Below are positions 53,694-62,722 of a stretch of 64,000 nucleotides of DNA, in pieces. Origin of the DNA: Candidatus Aminicenans sakinawicola JGI OTU-1 (GTDB taxonomy: Bacteria > Acidobacteriota > Aminicenantia > Aminicenantales > Aminicenantaceae). The notes under the pieces are model-generated. The model worked only from the letters and a program-made list of their open reading frames with translations, did not search any database and was not told where the DNA came from. The position numbers and the translations under genes were made by a program. The DNA lies in contig AWNV01000007.1 in the NCBI GenBank assembly GCA_000493965.1, positions 20,576 to 84,575 on the forward strand. Direction: 5' to 3'. Position 1 is the stretch's first letter. The number at the start of each line of letters is the position of its first letter.

Positions 53694-54839
53694 ATGAAAC
53701 TTTTGAACCGGCCGCAAATTGAGAGTCTGGCTAAATTTAAAAGCAGGGACTTTCTGACGACTTCATTCTATCTCGACACTAACAAAAGCAGGATGACGAA
53801 GAAAGAAGTCAAATTATCTTTGAAAAATCTTGTCAGCAGCGGCAAAACACGGCTGTCTCAGATGAGTTTAGACAAGGCGAAAAAGGAATCACTATTCAAG
53901 GATTTGGAAAGCATCTATCGATTTTGCTCCCACGAGCTTCCCTCTTATAATTTTGCTGGTATCGGGGTTTTTTCATGCAGCAGTCAAGATTTCTGGCAGG
54001 TTTTTAACCTGTGCAATTCACCCAGAAACAGGATTATTTTCGACCAGAACCCGTATGTTCGTCCACTCTCTGCAATTCTTGACGAACACCACAGGATATG
54101 TGTTCTAACTCTCGATAGGAAAGAAGCCAAGTGGTATGACATCTTTATGGGAGACATCACCCTTATTAAAAGCATAATCGGAGATGTTCCGAGTAAAATC
54201 AAGGAAGGAGGCTGGGAAGGTTACGAATCCAAGCGTATCGAAAGACACATATCCGGCCGTCTTCGTAAACATCTTAAGACGGCAGCTAAAGTAACATTCG
54301 AACTGTTCAAAGAAACTAGTTTTGACAGGTTCTTCATTGGCTGTCAAGATGAATATTATACGGAGTTAGAATCCCTTTTTCATTCATATTGTAAGGATAG
54401 ATTGAAAGGTCGGCTCAGAATAAAACCAGCCGATCCTCCTGATAAGATTCTTAAAGAAGCACTGGAATTGAAAAATGAACTGAAGATACAGGAGAAAAAG
54501 GATCTCGTATTAAGCTTTATTTCCGAGCTGGAGAAGGGAAGATTGGCTGTCTCAGGATTAAAAAACACACTTAGAAAGCTTAATAATGGAGAAGCTCAGA
54601 TACTGCTTATCACCCGGAATTTCTCCAAGCCCGGGAAAATCTGTCCTAAGTGCGGCTTTTTGTTTGTAGATGAGACACAATGTCCGACCTGCCAGAGCAA
54701 AACAGAACCTCTCGTTGATGTCATCGATGAAGCCATTGAACTGGCCATGGATAAAAGATGTAGAGTGAAACATATCAATCCGCCTTCCAAGCTGAGCAGG
54801 TACGGAAATATAGGTGCATTCTTGCGCTACAAAACTTGA
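53694..54839 (+). CDS. Bacterial eRF1-like (baeRF/Vms1-related) protein
   Basis: 381 residues. The N-terminal part (TTSFYLDTNKSRMTKKEVKLSLKNLV), the central RICVLTLDRKEAKWYDIFMGDI and the segment FDRFFIGCQDEYYTELESLF follow the order seen in bacterial archaeo-eukaryotic release-factor-like proteins, related to Vms1/eRF1. They end with a zinc ribbon (CPKC...CPTC) and VDVIDEAIELAMDK. These proteins are thought to act on stalled ribosome products; no GGQ loop is evident, so hydrolase activity is unproven. Strong AAAAGGGGG ribosome site. A decayed copy of its C-terminus lies at 62621-62662. Confidence 0.8.
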   Translation: MKLLNRPQIESLAKFKSRDFLTTSFYLDTNKSRMTKKEVKLSLKNLVSSGKTRLSQMSLDKAKKESLFKDLESIYRFCSHELPSYNFAGIGVFSCSSQDFWQVFNLCNSPRNRIIFDQNPYVRPLSAILDEHHRICVLTLDRKEAKWYDIFMGDITLIKSIIGDVPSKIKEGGWEGYESKRIERHISGRLRKHLKTAAKVTFELFKETSFDRFFIGCQDEYYTELESLFHSYCKDRLKGRLRIKPADPPDKILKEALELKNELKIQEKKDLVLSFISELEKGRLAVSGLKNTLRKLNNGEAQILLITRNFSKPGKICPKCGFLFVDETQCPTCQSKTEPLVDVIDEAIELAMDKRCRVKHINPPSKLSRYGNIGAFLRYKT

Positions 54840-55114
54840 AGCGCAAGCAGAAAAACTTCAGCCGCCATAAATCTGTTCATAAGTCCACCACCAAGGCGGT
54901 ATGGCCTGTGATACGGGCTGATTTTAGATACCCAAGATGAGCTTTTGCAATTGTGAAGTAAATAAGCAAGCCAGTGACATCCACGATAGTCGTTAGTGCT
55001 GGGATGGGGCAACTACAGCAGGGTCGAGCTTCATTTTTGCGGAAGAGTTAATTTTTTCTTGACGCAAAGGTTTAAGCTGTGCTATATGCAGATTGAAGAT
55101 AAAAAAAATAAACT
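54840..55114. other. Intergenic stretch without recognised gene
   Basis: 275 bases between the baeRF stop and the first 83-bp direct repeat. It has moderately GC-rich words (e.g. ACCACCAAGGCGG, CGTTAGTGCTGGG) but no credible frame, RNA gene or terminator that I can support. Confidence 0.5.
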
Positions 55115-55197
55115 TGGATTATTCACGAGTCGAGGCTGCTGTAGATACGAGGGGTAAAGGATGAAGCTGTGGTATTTCACCGCAACTCCTTTGCAGC
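55115..55197 (+). repeat. 83-bp direct repeat, left copy
   Basis: Begins TGGATTATTCACGA and ends CGCAACTCCTTTGCAGC. The right copy at 57449-57531 is the same length with about ten substitutions (~88% identity by eye). Together they bracket the methyltransferase/ATP-grasp fusion gene. Confidence 0.9.
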
Positions 55198-55379
55198 GAA
55201 GCAGATACAGTAAGATCGGCTCTCCTGGGAGGTAACAAATGTCGATTATGATTAAAAGAAAATTCAGCCAAAAAAGTGATTCCCTTGATCTTCCTGAAAA
55301 GTCAAGTCAAAATCTTGATATGAATATTGTTATTCTAAGTATCTACATTTTTTATGAATAGTTAAAATAGAGAAAGACC

Positions 55380-57356
55380 ATGAATAAAAAAACAGAGGGA
55401 AACAAACTATTCAAAAATAATAAAAGAGACAAATTCCAAATGAAAGTATTAGGACCTGTTCAGGATCTTGAAGAGCATGTGGATCCAAATTGGTGGTGGC
55501 ATATTTTCAATTCCCTATATCTAAAAACCGATGGAGATGTAGTGGAAGACAAAAACATTACGATTGGGGAAGTAGACATGCTTTTATCCATTCTAAACCT
55601 CTCTTCTGAAGATGGAATTCTTGATCTGTGTTGTGGACAAGGAAGGCATTCTTTAGAATTGGCGAAAAGAGGTTTCAAATATATTGAAGGATTGGACAGG
55701 TCACATTATTTAATTCAAAAGGCTAAAACTAAGGCGAAAAAGGAGGGATTAGGCGTTCGATTCAGAGAAGGTGATGCCCGGAAACTCCAATATCCCCACG
55801 ATGCATTTAATGTGGTTATGATATTAGGGAACAGTTTCGGCTACTTTGAGACGATTGAGGATGACATGAGAGTTTTAAGAGAAGTGCTCAGAGTATTAAA
55901 ACCATGGGGGAAACTTTATATCGATGTCGCAGATGGTGAATATTTAAAAAAGAATTTCCATCCTCGTTCTTGGGAATGGATAAATAAAAAACTCTTTGTT
56001 TGTAGAGAGCGCTCCCTTTCCATCGATGAGCAGCGTCTGATATCAAGAGAAGTCGTTACTCACGTAGGAAAAGGAGTGATTGCAGATCAATTCTACGCAG
56101 AAAGACTTTACTCCAGCGAATCCATTACTCAGATTTTAATAAAAGCTGGATTTAGTGATGTTGTTTTTCACGGCCAATTTTCAACGGATTCCCAACGAAA
56201 TCAGGATTTAGGCATGATGGAAAGGCGCTTAATTATCACATCGGTTGTAAAAAAAGAATGGACAGCTATTAAAAGAAAGCCAAAACAAGGAGTAACAAAT
56301 GTGGCGGTAATTTTGGGAGACCCGAATAAACCCGACCCATTAAAGCCGTACTTAATCTTTGATGAGAATGATTTATATACAGTTGATAAGTTAAAATCCG
56401 CATTAAGGGAACTTGAAGGCAACCATTTTTTTTACTTTAACAATCATGATACTTTAATCCAGGATTTGATGAAAGAGAGGGGAAAAATCGACATCATTTT
56501 TAACCTCTGTGATGAAGGTCACTACAACGAGGGCAAGAGAGAGCTTCACATACCTGCTTTGCTCGAAATTCTTGGCCTTTCTTACACAGGTTCTGGACCT
56601 CAGTGTCTTGCTTTCTGTTATGATAAATCTCTAGTGCGCGGAATTGCAAAGGAAATGGAAATACCTGTTCCTGAAGCTTTCTTTTTAAAACCTGAAGATA
56701 CTACTTTTGAGCTTCCCTTCAGTTTTCCTGCAATTGTAAAACCTAACTTTGGTGATGGCAGCTTTGGGATAACTCAAAAAAGTGTAGCATACAATGCAGA
56801 AGAAATTATTAATGCTGTTTCAGAAATTAGGGAGAAATTTGGCTATAACAAATTCGTTATCGTAGAAGAATTTCTCCCAGGGAAAGACCTGAGCGTTGGC
56901 ATAATAGGAAATCCTCCTGAATCTTATCAGGTTCTCCCTATCATTGAAGAAGACTATTCAATGCTTCCGGATACCCTTCCCAGAGTATGCGGTTACGAGG
57001 CCAAGTGGCTTCCGGATTCGCCTTACTGGAACATAAAATCCATTCCCGCTGAACTTCCGGAAAACACAGAGAGGCTTATCATAGAATGGTGTTTGAAATT
57101 ATTTGAGAGGTTGGATTGCAAGGATTACTGTCGGTTTGACTGGAGGTTGGATGCATTGGGGAATCCGAGACTCCTTGAAGTCAATCCAAATCCAGGTTGG
57201 TGCTGGGATGGCCATCTTGCCAAGATGGCAAAAGTGGGAGATATTTCCTACTCTGAAATGCTGCGATTGATTTTAAATGCAGCCGGAAAACGGGTGGGAG
57301 TTCAGACAATGAATGCAGCAGGCAAGAAAGAAGCGCACGACAGTAATCTTATTTGA
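55380..57356 (+). CDS. Fusion of SAM methyltransferase and ATP-grasp (Ddl-like) ligase
   Basis: 658 residues. Residues ~60-300 are a class I methyltransferase (ILDLCCGQGRHSLELA at 80, IEGLDRSHYLI, FREGDARKLQYPHDAFNVVMIL). Residues ~310-650 form a D-alanine-D-alanine-ligase-like ATP-grasp: an N-terminal VAVILGD...DIIFNLCDEG, YTGSGPQCLAFCYDKSLVR, FPAIVKPNFGDGSFGI, IVEEFLPGKDLSVGI and the metal site RLLEVNPNPG. The enzyme would ligate a carboxylate to an amine with ATP, with methylation of substrate or product in the same chain. No Ddl neighbours such as murein genes are near, so a natural-product or modified-amino-acid role is inferred. Flanked by 83-bp direct repeats. Confidence 0.85.
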   Translation: MNKKTEGNKLFKNNKRDKFQMKVLGPVQDLEEHVDPNWWWHIFNSLYLKTDGDVVEDKNITIGEVDMLLSILNLSSEDGILDLCCGQGRHSLELAKRGFKYIEGLDRSHYLIQKAKTKAKKEGLGVRFREGDARKLQYPHDAFNVVMILGNSFGYFETIEDDMRVLREVLRVLKPWGKLYIDVADGEYLKKNFHPRSWEWINKKLFVCRERSLSIDEQRLISREVVTHVGKGVIADQFYAERLYSSESITQILIKAGFSDVVFHGQFSTDSQRNQDLGMMERRLIITSVVKKEWTAIKRKPKQGVTNVAVILGDPNKPDPLKPYLIFDENDLYTVDKLKSALRELEGNHFFYFNNHDTLIQDLMKERGKIDIIFNLCDEGHYNEGKRELHIPALLEILGLSYTGSGPQCLAFCYDKSLVRGIAKEMEIPVPEAFFLKPEDTTFELPFSFPAIVKPNFGDGSFGITQKSVAYNAEEIINAVSEIREKFGYNKFVIVEEFLPGKDLSVGIIGNPPESYQVLPIIEEDYSMLPDTLPRVCGYEAKWLPDSPYWNIKSIPAELPENTERLIIEWCLKLFERLDCKDYCRFDWRLDALGNPRLLEVNPNPGWCWDGHLAKMAKVGDISYSEMLRLILNAAGKRVGVQTMNAAGKKEAHDSNLI

Positions 57357-57448
57357 TGATAAGAAAAAACGTAAGACCATAATATAGTAAGATTCATAAA
57401 AAAGATTGATAAAAATCCTATTGATATTTATAAAAAAAACATGTAGTC

Positions 57449-57531
57449 TGGATTATTCACGAATCGAGGCTGCCGCAGATGCAAGGCGTAAAGGATGAGA
57501 CTGTTGTATTTCACCGCAACTCCTTTGCAGC
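57449..57531 (+). repeat. 83-bp direct repeat, right copy
   Basis: Right partner of 55115-55197, in the same orientation, lying between the fusion gene and psd. The remaining gap 57357-57589 holds only this repeat and the psd ribosome site. Confidence 0.9.
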
Positions 57532-57589
57532 TTAAATGTATTATTATAGAGCCTGAGCAAAGGAACATAAATCTAAAGGTGGATACATA

Positions 57590-58226
57590 ATGAAAATTGC
57601 GAAGGAGGGCTTACTTTTTATTCTCCCTTCTTTTGCTGCAGCTGTTCTGTTTTTTATATATGGCCTGTGGCTTCCTTTTGCAATCTTTCTAATCACAGCT
57701 TGCTGCTTTTGCTTTTTCTTTCGTGACCCGAAGCGTGAAATTGCCCAAAATAAAAATCTGCTTCTTTCCCCTGCCGATGGTAAAATCGTGAAAATTCAGA
57801 CTGTCGAATCCCATCCTTTTTTTTCCTTCCTCAGTCACAATTGTCAGCATTTTTTTGTCTCTTTTTGATGTTCATATCACTCGAGCTCCCATTTCTGGAA
57901 CTGTCAGAGAAGTTGAATACAAGCCTGGAAAATTCTTTTCTGCCTATAAGGATAAAGCCAGCTTTAAAAATGAATCCAATTCAATATTGATAAACGGTGA
58001 TGAGACAAATATTCTCGTTAAGCAGATTGCAGGATTTGCGGCCCGCCGAATAAAATGTTTTGTTAAAAAGAATGAAATGATAACGGGGGGACAAAAAATT
58101 GGTCTGATTTATTTTGGATCCAGGATTGATATTTTCATCCCCAAAGGAATACAATTAAAAGTCAATTTAAACCAAAAAGTTAAGGCGGGATGTACAGAAA
58201 TAGGTGAGAAAAAACATGGAAAATGA
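57590..58226 (+). pseudogene. psd: Phosphatidylserine decarboxylase, frameshifted
   Basis: Short-type Psd making phosphatidylethanolamine from phosphatidylserine, membrane-bound. The first frame gives the N-terminal membrane part and LLLSPADGKIVKIQ, then stops at 57868. The second frame reads VTIVSIFLSLFDVHITRAPISG, QIAGFAARRI and FGSRIDIFIP, where FGS is the pyruvoyl-forming Ser context. Dropping one T from the T8 run at 57817-57824 joins the halves as a normal-looking protein (PFFPSSVTIVSIFLSLFDVH), of about 210 residues. So there is one extra base: a sequencing or assembly slip, a true mutation, or slippage-controlled expression. pssA follows with overlap. Confidence 0.85.
57817..57824 (+). 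repeat. T8 homopolymer at psd frameshift
   Basis: Run of eight T residues where losing one would restore the psd frame. A second run of seven T residues lies at 57851-57857 in the correct frame. Confidence 0.8.
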
Positions 58227-58971
58227 AAAGAGGTATCAAGAATTCTATCTGTTACCTAGTCTTATAACAATGACTAACATTTTTTTTGGCTATCTCAGCA
58301 TATTTGCTACCCACCATGAAAAATACTTATTGGCGGCTTTCTTTATAATTAGTGCGGCTGTTATGGATGCCCTTGACGGATTCACTGCCCGTTTAACCAC
58401 AACCCAATCAGACTTTGGTGTTCAGCTCGATTCCCTTGCTGATGTTGTTTCCTTTGGATTAGCTCCCTCTTTTCTACTCTATTCCTGGGGGTTTAGGCTG
58501 ACTTTTCCGTCTGGCGCTGCCGTCTTTTTTAGTTTTATCTTTCTGATAGCAGGTATCCTGCGGCTGGCTCGCTATAATATTCTTCAGAAAGGTAATAAAG
58601 GAGACAGGAAATTTTATACAGGATTAACTATTCCGTCAGCCTCCCTGCTTTTTGCAGCTATTGTTTTATACCATCCCCAACCTGTCGGAGTAAGACTGTA
58701 TGCGTTTTCCCTTGCCCTTCTTGCTGTTATCCTTTCCCTTTGCATGATCAGTACTATTAAATACAGGAATTATTTAAATTTCAATTTCCACCAGAGAATT
58801 GACCTTAGAACAGCTCTGTTCATAGCAGTCATCTTTAGCAGCCTCGTCATTTTTCCCAGGATTTTCCTTCTTTTTTATATTTCTCTTAACGTTTTATCTG
58901 GTCCCGCAATATATGCCTTCAATTTTTTAAATAAAGGACTCCAAAAAAAATTAAGCCGAAAAAGAGCTTAA
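58216..58971 (+). CDS. pssA: CDP-diacylglycerol-serine O-phosphatidyltransferase
   Basis: Membrane enzyme making phosphatidylserine, the substrate of Psd just upstream. 251 residues from ATG 58216 (MENEKRYQEF); an in-frame GTG at 58204 would add four. The CDP-alcohol motif D-G-x2-A-R-x8-G-x3-D-x3-D is intact (DGFTARLTTTQSDFGVQLDSLAD), followed by SFGLAPSFLLY, a PssA-specific segment. About seven membrane segments. It overlaps the psd stop by 11 nt, so the two form the phosphatidylethanolamine operon. Confidence 0.92.
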   Translation: MENEKRYQEFYLLPSLITMTNIFFGYLSIFATHHEKYLLAAFFIISAAVMDALDGFTARLTTTQSDFGVQLDSLADVVSFGLAPSFLLYSWGFRLTFPSGAAVFFSFIFLIAGILRLARYNILQKGNKGDRKFYTGLTIPSASLLFAAIVLYHPQPVGVRLYAFSLALLAVILSLCMISTIKYRNYLNFNFHQRIDLRTALFIAVIFSSLVIFPRIFLLFYISLNVLSGPAIYAFNFLNKGLQKKLSRKRA

Positions 58972-59072
58972 CTCTCCTAGAATTATTGACCCGAAACACT
59001 TAATGTCTTTTTTCAGCCTTTTTATTTATTCCTTTTCATCGTGAATTAGCCTGGACTTCCAGTATAGAAAAA

Positions 59073-59696
59073 TTAATAGAAAAGTGTGGCTAAGCTGTAT
59101 AATGCAAATCCGATAAGGATAACTGCTAATCCTACAATAATCTTTCTAAAGGTTTTTGGCTTGATTTTGTGATTGTGTTTTAAAACGTATTTTATAAGCA
59201 TTATATACCACATGATGCTTCCAGCACCGCAGGATAGGGCAAACACAAAAGGATGCCAGCCAACATTAGTCACCCATTGATGAGCTATAAGCATACCTGC
59301 AGCTGCCAGCCAAAAGGCATAAAGAGTTGGATTAGAAACATAAAGAAAAAATGCAGTAAGAATGGGGCGAGAATAAGTATTGTTGGGGCTTCTCCGGACA
59401 AATGTTTTCTCATCAGGAATCTTAGATTGCTTGATAAGCTGGATGCTGATAGCAGTAAAAAGCACAGCTCCGATAAATTTCATTAAGGAACCAAACCTGG
59501 TTAAAGTAACACTTGCATAGGAAATCCCTTTAATAGCAGCGAAACAATAAATAACATCCAAAAACGAGGCTGTCAGGCCAGGTAAAAAGCTGTGCAAAAA
59601 ATCATGCTTTAGTGCTTGCGAAATAACAAAAATATTAAGCGGACCAATGGGGACTGCCGCAATAAAACCAACCAACAAACCAAGGAATATAATCAT
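59073..59696 (-). CDS. LysE-family exporter
   Basis: 207 residues, six membrane segments. The RhtB/LysE signature reads FIAAVPIGPLNIFVISQAL at the N-terminus, with the usual helical pairs after it and YVSNPTLYAFWLAA. Members export amino acids or similar small molecules across the inner membrane. The substrate is not deducible from sequence. Single gene between convergent pssA and a divergent lipoprotein gene. Confidence 0.85.
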   Translation of the reverse strand: MIIFLGLLVGFIAAVPIGPLNIFVISQALKHDFLHSFLPGLTASFLDVIYCFAAIKGISYASVTLTRFGSLMKFIGAVLFTAISIQLIKQSKIPDEKTFVRRSPNNTYSRPILTAFFLYVSNPTLYAFWLAAAGMLIAHQWVTNVGWHPFVFALSCGAGSIMWYIMLIKYVLKHNHKIKPKTFRKIIVGLAVILIGFALYSLATLFY

Positions 59697-59849
59697 CAGC
59701 GTAATCGATATTCTTCCATTTTAGAGAACTATTTTTATAGCAGAATAAACCCATCGGAGTCAATCTAAAGAAATATATTTTAGTTTTTTCATCCTTTAAA
59801 TTGACCTTATTCTCTGCCTGTGGTATCAGATATTTAGGGAGAGATAACC

Positions 59850-61148
59850 ATGAAACAGAAAACAATATTCAGAGAATATAAAACAATGTCTGTTTTTCCG
59901 AAAAAATCTTCTCTGGTTCTGCTGGCCGTGTTAGTACTCTGCCTGTTTCTTGTCATGAGCTGCCGGCCTATAAAAGAAAAGCAAGCCTTTGACTGCAGTT
60001 TGGTTGAGCTAAGAGAAAACCCTGACTACGGATACTATGATGCTCTTGTCAAAGTAGAGCGCATCATGCTGGATGATACCCTGAAAATGAGCTTTGCCGT
60101 TTTTACTCCGACCAGCTCTTACGAGATTGCGGACCTCTCTTTTGTGGAAGATGGCCAGGATTCGGACTGCCTGGAAGCAGGGGATGTTTTTACTGTCCCA
60201 CTGCACAAACCCGATTGGAAATTTTATATCAGCAGGCAAAGCGATATCTACTGCTCCTTAAATTTTTGGGAGATGCTGCCTGTCAATGACCAATGGCATC
60301 CCACGAAATCAGAGGCGATGGAAGCAGCCTGGAACATTGAAGTGGATTTAGTCGGAGGCCTTCCGAAACCTGTAATAAAAAATCTTCCTGAAGAGTGGTG
60401 GATGGTCGATGAGAAACTTCCAGATATGGATGACTCCTGTGGATATGTGATCTATCAAAAGGTGCGGGCAGAAGAAGTCAAAGAAGAAGTATATATCCAG
60501 TACTGCTTTTTAGACGAGTCTAAAATTCAAAGACTTTCTTCAGTCCCAGAGACTGAATTTCTCACCGGTTGGACAGATTGGACAAAGAAATATGGAAGAC
60601 CTGAAATAATCGCCGGGCATAATGCTGTATATTGGGACATGCAGGAGACGGATAAACTTAGCTGGGCTTTCAGGTATGCTTACATCGATTCAGAGATGGT
60701 TATTGAAGTTGACATCGATGCTGATCCCCTGGAATGGGTCAAGACCGAACAGGAAAAGATTCTGGAAGGAAAGGAAAAAAAAGTGTTCCTCCGCTATGGC
60801 TATGGTCCGGTAGGAGACACTGAATCACAGGTCATGATCGAGATAGGGATGAATGGGCAAGGAACCTTTCATAAAAGGTCAAAGGGAGGAATCATCGTAA
60901 ATAAAGCATTTCGCCTGGAGAATAGAGAGCTTGAGGAGATACAAATATCTATTAACAGCAGCCGATTTAGGGAGCTGCGTTCCCAGTCCGGCATTCCCGG
61001 AGGAACCACATCCTTCCTCTCTGTGAGATATGAGGATCAATTCCATACAGTGGAACTGAAGAATGTTACAATTCCACTATTCCAAAAGATAGAGCAGACC
61101 ATAAAAGACATCGTACTGCCTAAAGTGGATGAAAAAGAAATAAATTAA
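59850..61148 (+). CDS. Hypothetical lipoprotein
   Basis: 432 residues. Signal sequence with lipobox (LVLCLFLVMSC, Cys about residue 40) preceded by a basic, long n-region. The mature part is acidic, Trp- and Asp-rich and mostly beta, with no motif I know; the C-terminus IPGGTTSFLSVRYEDQFHTVELKN may be a small beta-domain. A GGGAGAG site lies 7 nt before the ATG. Downstream, 61149-61340 has no recognised gene. Confidence 0.75.
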   Translation: MKQKTIFREYKTMSVFPKKSSLVLLAVLVLCLFLVMSCRPIKEKQAFDCSLVELRENPDYGYYDALVKVERIMLDDTLKMSFAVFTPTSSYEIADLSFVEDGQDSDCLEAGDVFTVPLHKPDWKFYISRQSDIYCSLNFWEMLPVNDQWHPTKSEAMEAAWNIEVDLVGGLPKPVIKNLPEEWWMVDEKLPDMDDSCGYVIYQKVRAEEVKEEVYIQYCFLDESKIQRLSSVPETEFLTGWTDWTKKYGRPEIIAGHNAVYWDMQETDKLSWAFRYAYIDSEMVIEVDIDADPLEWVKTEQEKILEGKEKKVFLRYGYGPVGDTESQVMIEIGMNGQGTFHKRSKGGIIVNKAFRLENRELEEIQISINSSRFRELRSQSGIPGGTTSFLSVRYEDQFHTVELKNVTIPLFQKIEQTIKDIVLPKVDEKEIN

Positions 61149-61349
61149 ATCCTTTTAAAGCTGCCCGATCTTGCATTTGGTCATTTGCTGCTTGGCTGTA
61201 GCATTTGCCTTATTCCATTGAAGATAGGTTAAAAAAGCCCGGCAATATTAATCTTAGAACAATGATTTATCTAGGGGAAATATTAATCTAAGGAATATTC
61301 ATGTGTGGAATTGACAGCTGTAAGTTAGGAGACTATTAGTAAAATATAC

Positions 61350-61379
61350 TTGACAAATAGTTCTACTAAATGGTAAACA
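61350..61379 (+). promoter_or_regulatory. Promoter near start of DUF4143-type ATPase gene
   Basis: TTGACA (61350-61355), 18-nt spacer, TAAACA (61374-61379); ATG at 61387, 7 nt later. Weak -10, but the position matches the other leaderless-type promoters here. Confidence 0.4.
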
Positions 61380-61386
61380 TTAATTT

Positions 61387-62559
61387 ATGATAAAGCCAAG
61401 GATCATTCTTGAGAAAATAAAGCCTTACTATGATTCTCCTGAAGCGATCATTATTACTGGCATGAGACGAACAGGCAAAACAACTCTTCTTAATTTTCTC
61501 TATGACCAAATTGACTCTAAGAATAGACTCGTTTTAGACCTTGAGAATCCATTAAATAGAAGATACTTCGAGGAAGATAATTATGAGCTAATCAAGAGTT
61601 CACTGGAGGTCTTGGGAATTGATTTTACAAAAAAACCCTTCATCTTTCTTGATGAGATACAATTTGTAAAAAATCTGCCGTCGGTTGTGAAATACTTCAT
61701 AGATCATTATCAGGTTAAGTTTTACCTGACAGGCTCGGCCAGTTTCTATTTAAAAAATCTTTTCAACGAGTCTCTAGCAGGAAGGAAGTATATCTTCGAG
61801 CTTTTCCCTTTAACTTTTACAGAGTTTCTTAAGTTTAAAGGAGTTTCACTGAAAATTCCTGAAAATTCACATGATGTCAGCCGTCCAATCTTTGATACAT
61901 TTGCTCCTTTATATGAAGAGTATATTCTGTTTGGAGGATTCCCTGGAGTAGTTCTAAAAAGTAATGTTGAAGAGAAGAAGAAAGCTCTGGAAGAGATTTT
62001 CTCTTCATTTTTTCTGCTCGAGATTATCCAGTTAGGAGATTTTAGGCGAAATGAAGTCATTCGTGATCTAATGCTCCTTCTAATGCAGCGGGTTGGTGCC
62101 AAACTGGATATTCAAAAAACATCAAAAGAATTAGCTATTTCTCGTCCCACATTGAACGAATATATTTCTTTCCTTGAAGGAACCTATTTTATAAAGAGGA
62201 TAAGACCATTCACGAAGGGAAAAGATACAGAGATTAGAAAAATGCCCAAGGTTTATCTATGCGATACAGGTCTTGCCAGTCATCTTGCTCGGTTGGATAT
62301 AGGCAGTCTCTTTGAAAACAGCGTCTTTCAAAATCTCAGGCTAAGGGGTGAACTAAATTACTATCAGAGAAAAGGCGGATCTGAGATTGATTTTATTCTG
62401 GATAAAGAAGAAGCGTATGAAGTGAAGATTAACCCTCAAGAATCTGACATGAGAAGATTGAAAGTAATCGCAGTAGACTTGGATTTAAAGGCATATAAAA
62501 TAGTATCAAAAAATTATTGCCGGGGTTCGGGGAATGTCATTTATGGCTTCATGGTTTGA
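61387..62559 (+). CDS. AAA-type ATPase with DUF4143-like C-terminus
   Basis: 390 residues. Walker A GMRRTGKTT (25-33), Walker B FIFLDE (85-90), sensor-1-like FYLTGSAS. After the ATPase (about 1-200) the chain continues with a winged-helix part (TSKELAISRPTLNEYISFLEGTYFIKRIRPF) and a nuclease-fold-like end in which YYQRKGGSEIDFILDKEEAYEVKIN carries an E-x-D and E-V-K, as in DUF4143/archaeal-type AAA proteins. These are widespread accessory genes, often mobile, of unknown function. Followed by the GGGGACGGGCC repeat at 62577. Confidence 0.88.
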   Translation: MIKPRIILEKIKPYYDSPEAIIITGMRRTGKTTLLNFLYDQIDSKNRLVLDLENPLNRRYFEEDNYELIKSSLEVLGIDFTKKPFIFLDEIQFVKNLPSVVKYFIDHYQVKFYLTGSASFYLKNLFNESLAGRKYIFELFPLTFTEFLKFKGVSLKIPENSHDVSRPIFDTFAPLYEEYILFGGFPGVVLKSNVEEKKKALEEIFSSFFLLEIIQLGDFRRNEVIRDLMLLLMQRVGAKLDIQKTSKELAISRPTLNEYISFLEGTYFIKRIRPFTKGKDTEIRKMPKVYLCDTGLASHLARLDIGSLFENSVFQNLRLRGELNYYQRKGGSEIDFILDKEEAYEVKINPQESDMRRLKVIAVDLDLKAYKIVSKNYCRGSGNVIYGFMV

Positions 62560-62576
62560 ATTTAGATTTGAGATTT

Positions 62577-62587
62577 GGGGACGGGCC
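62577..62587. repeat. GGGGACGGGCC dispersed repeat, copy 3
   Basis: GGGGACGGGCC in the opposite orientation from copies 1 and 2, 18 nt after the ATPase stop. It is followed by the decayed baeRF fragment. Confidence 0.7.
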
Positions 62588-62620
62588 ATGACAGCTTATT
62601 GAAAATAAAACAGATAGCTT

Positions 62621-62662
62621 GATGAAGCTGTTGAATTAGCCATGGATAAAAGATATAGAGTG
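62621..62662 (+). pseudogene. Decayed fragment of baeRF C-terminus
   Basis: 42 nt with 37 matches to 54726-54767, encoding DEAVELAMDKRYRV against DEAIELAMDKRCRV of the intact baeRF-like gene. No start or continuation is present. It looks like the tail of a lost paralog or a partial duplication next to the toxin-antitoxin module. Confidence 0.65.
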
Positions 62663-62692
62663 CGAACGATCGATTATGTTTTATTGCCAAGC

Positions 62693-62721
62693 TTGACAGA
62701 TGGTATTCTCTAAGTTATACT
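62693..62721 (+). promoter_or_regulatory. Promoter of the toxin-antitoxin operon
   Basis: TTGACA (62693-62698), 17-nt spacer, TATACT (62716-62721), a near-consensus sigma-70 promoter. Confidence 0.75.
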
Positions 62722-62722
62722 C

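Noticed and set aside
57855..58226. Separate 123-residue gene after psd
   Set aside because: It starts with TTG inside the psd sequence and its product is the C-terminal half of phosphatidylserine decarboxylase; it is the shifted continuation of the same gene.
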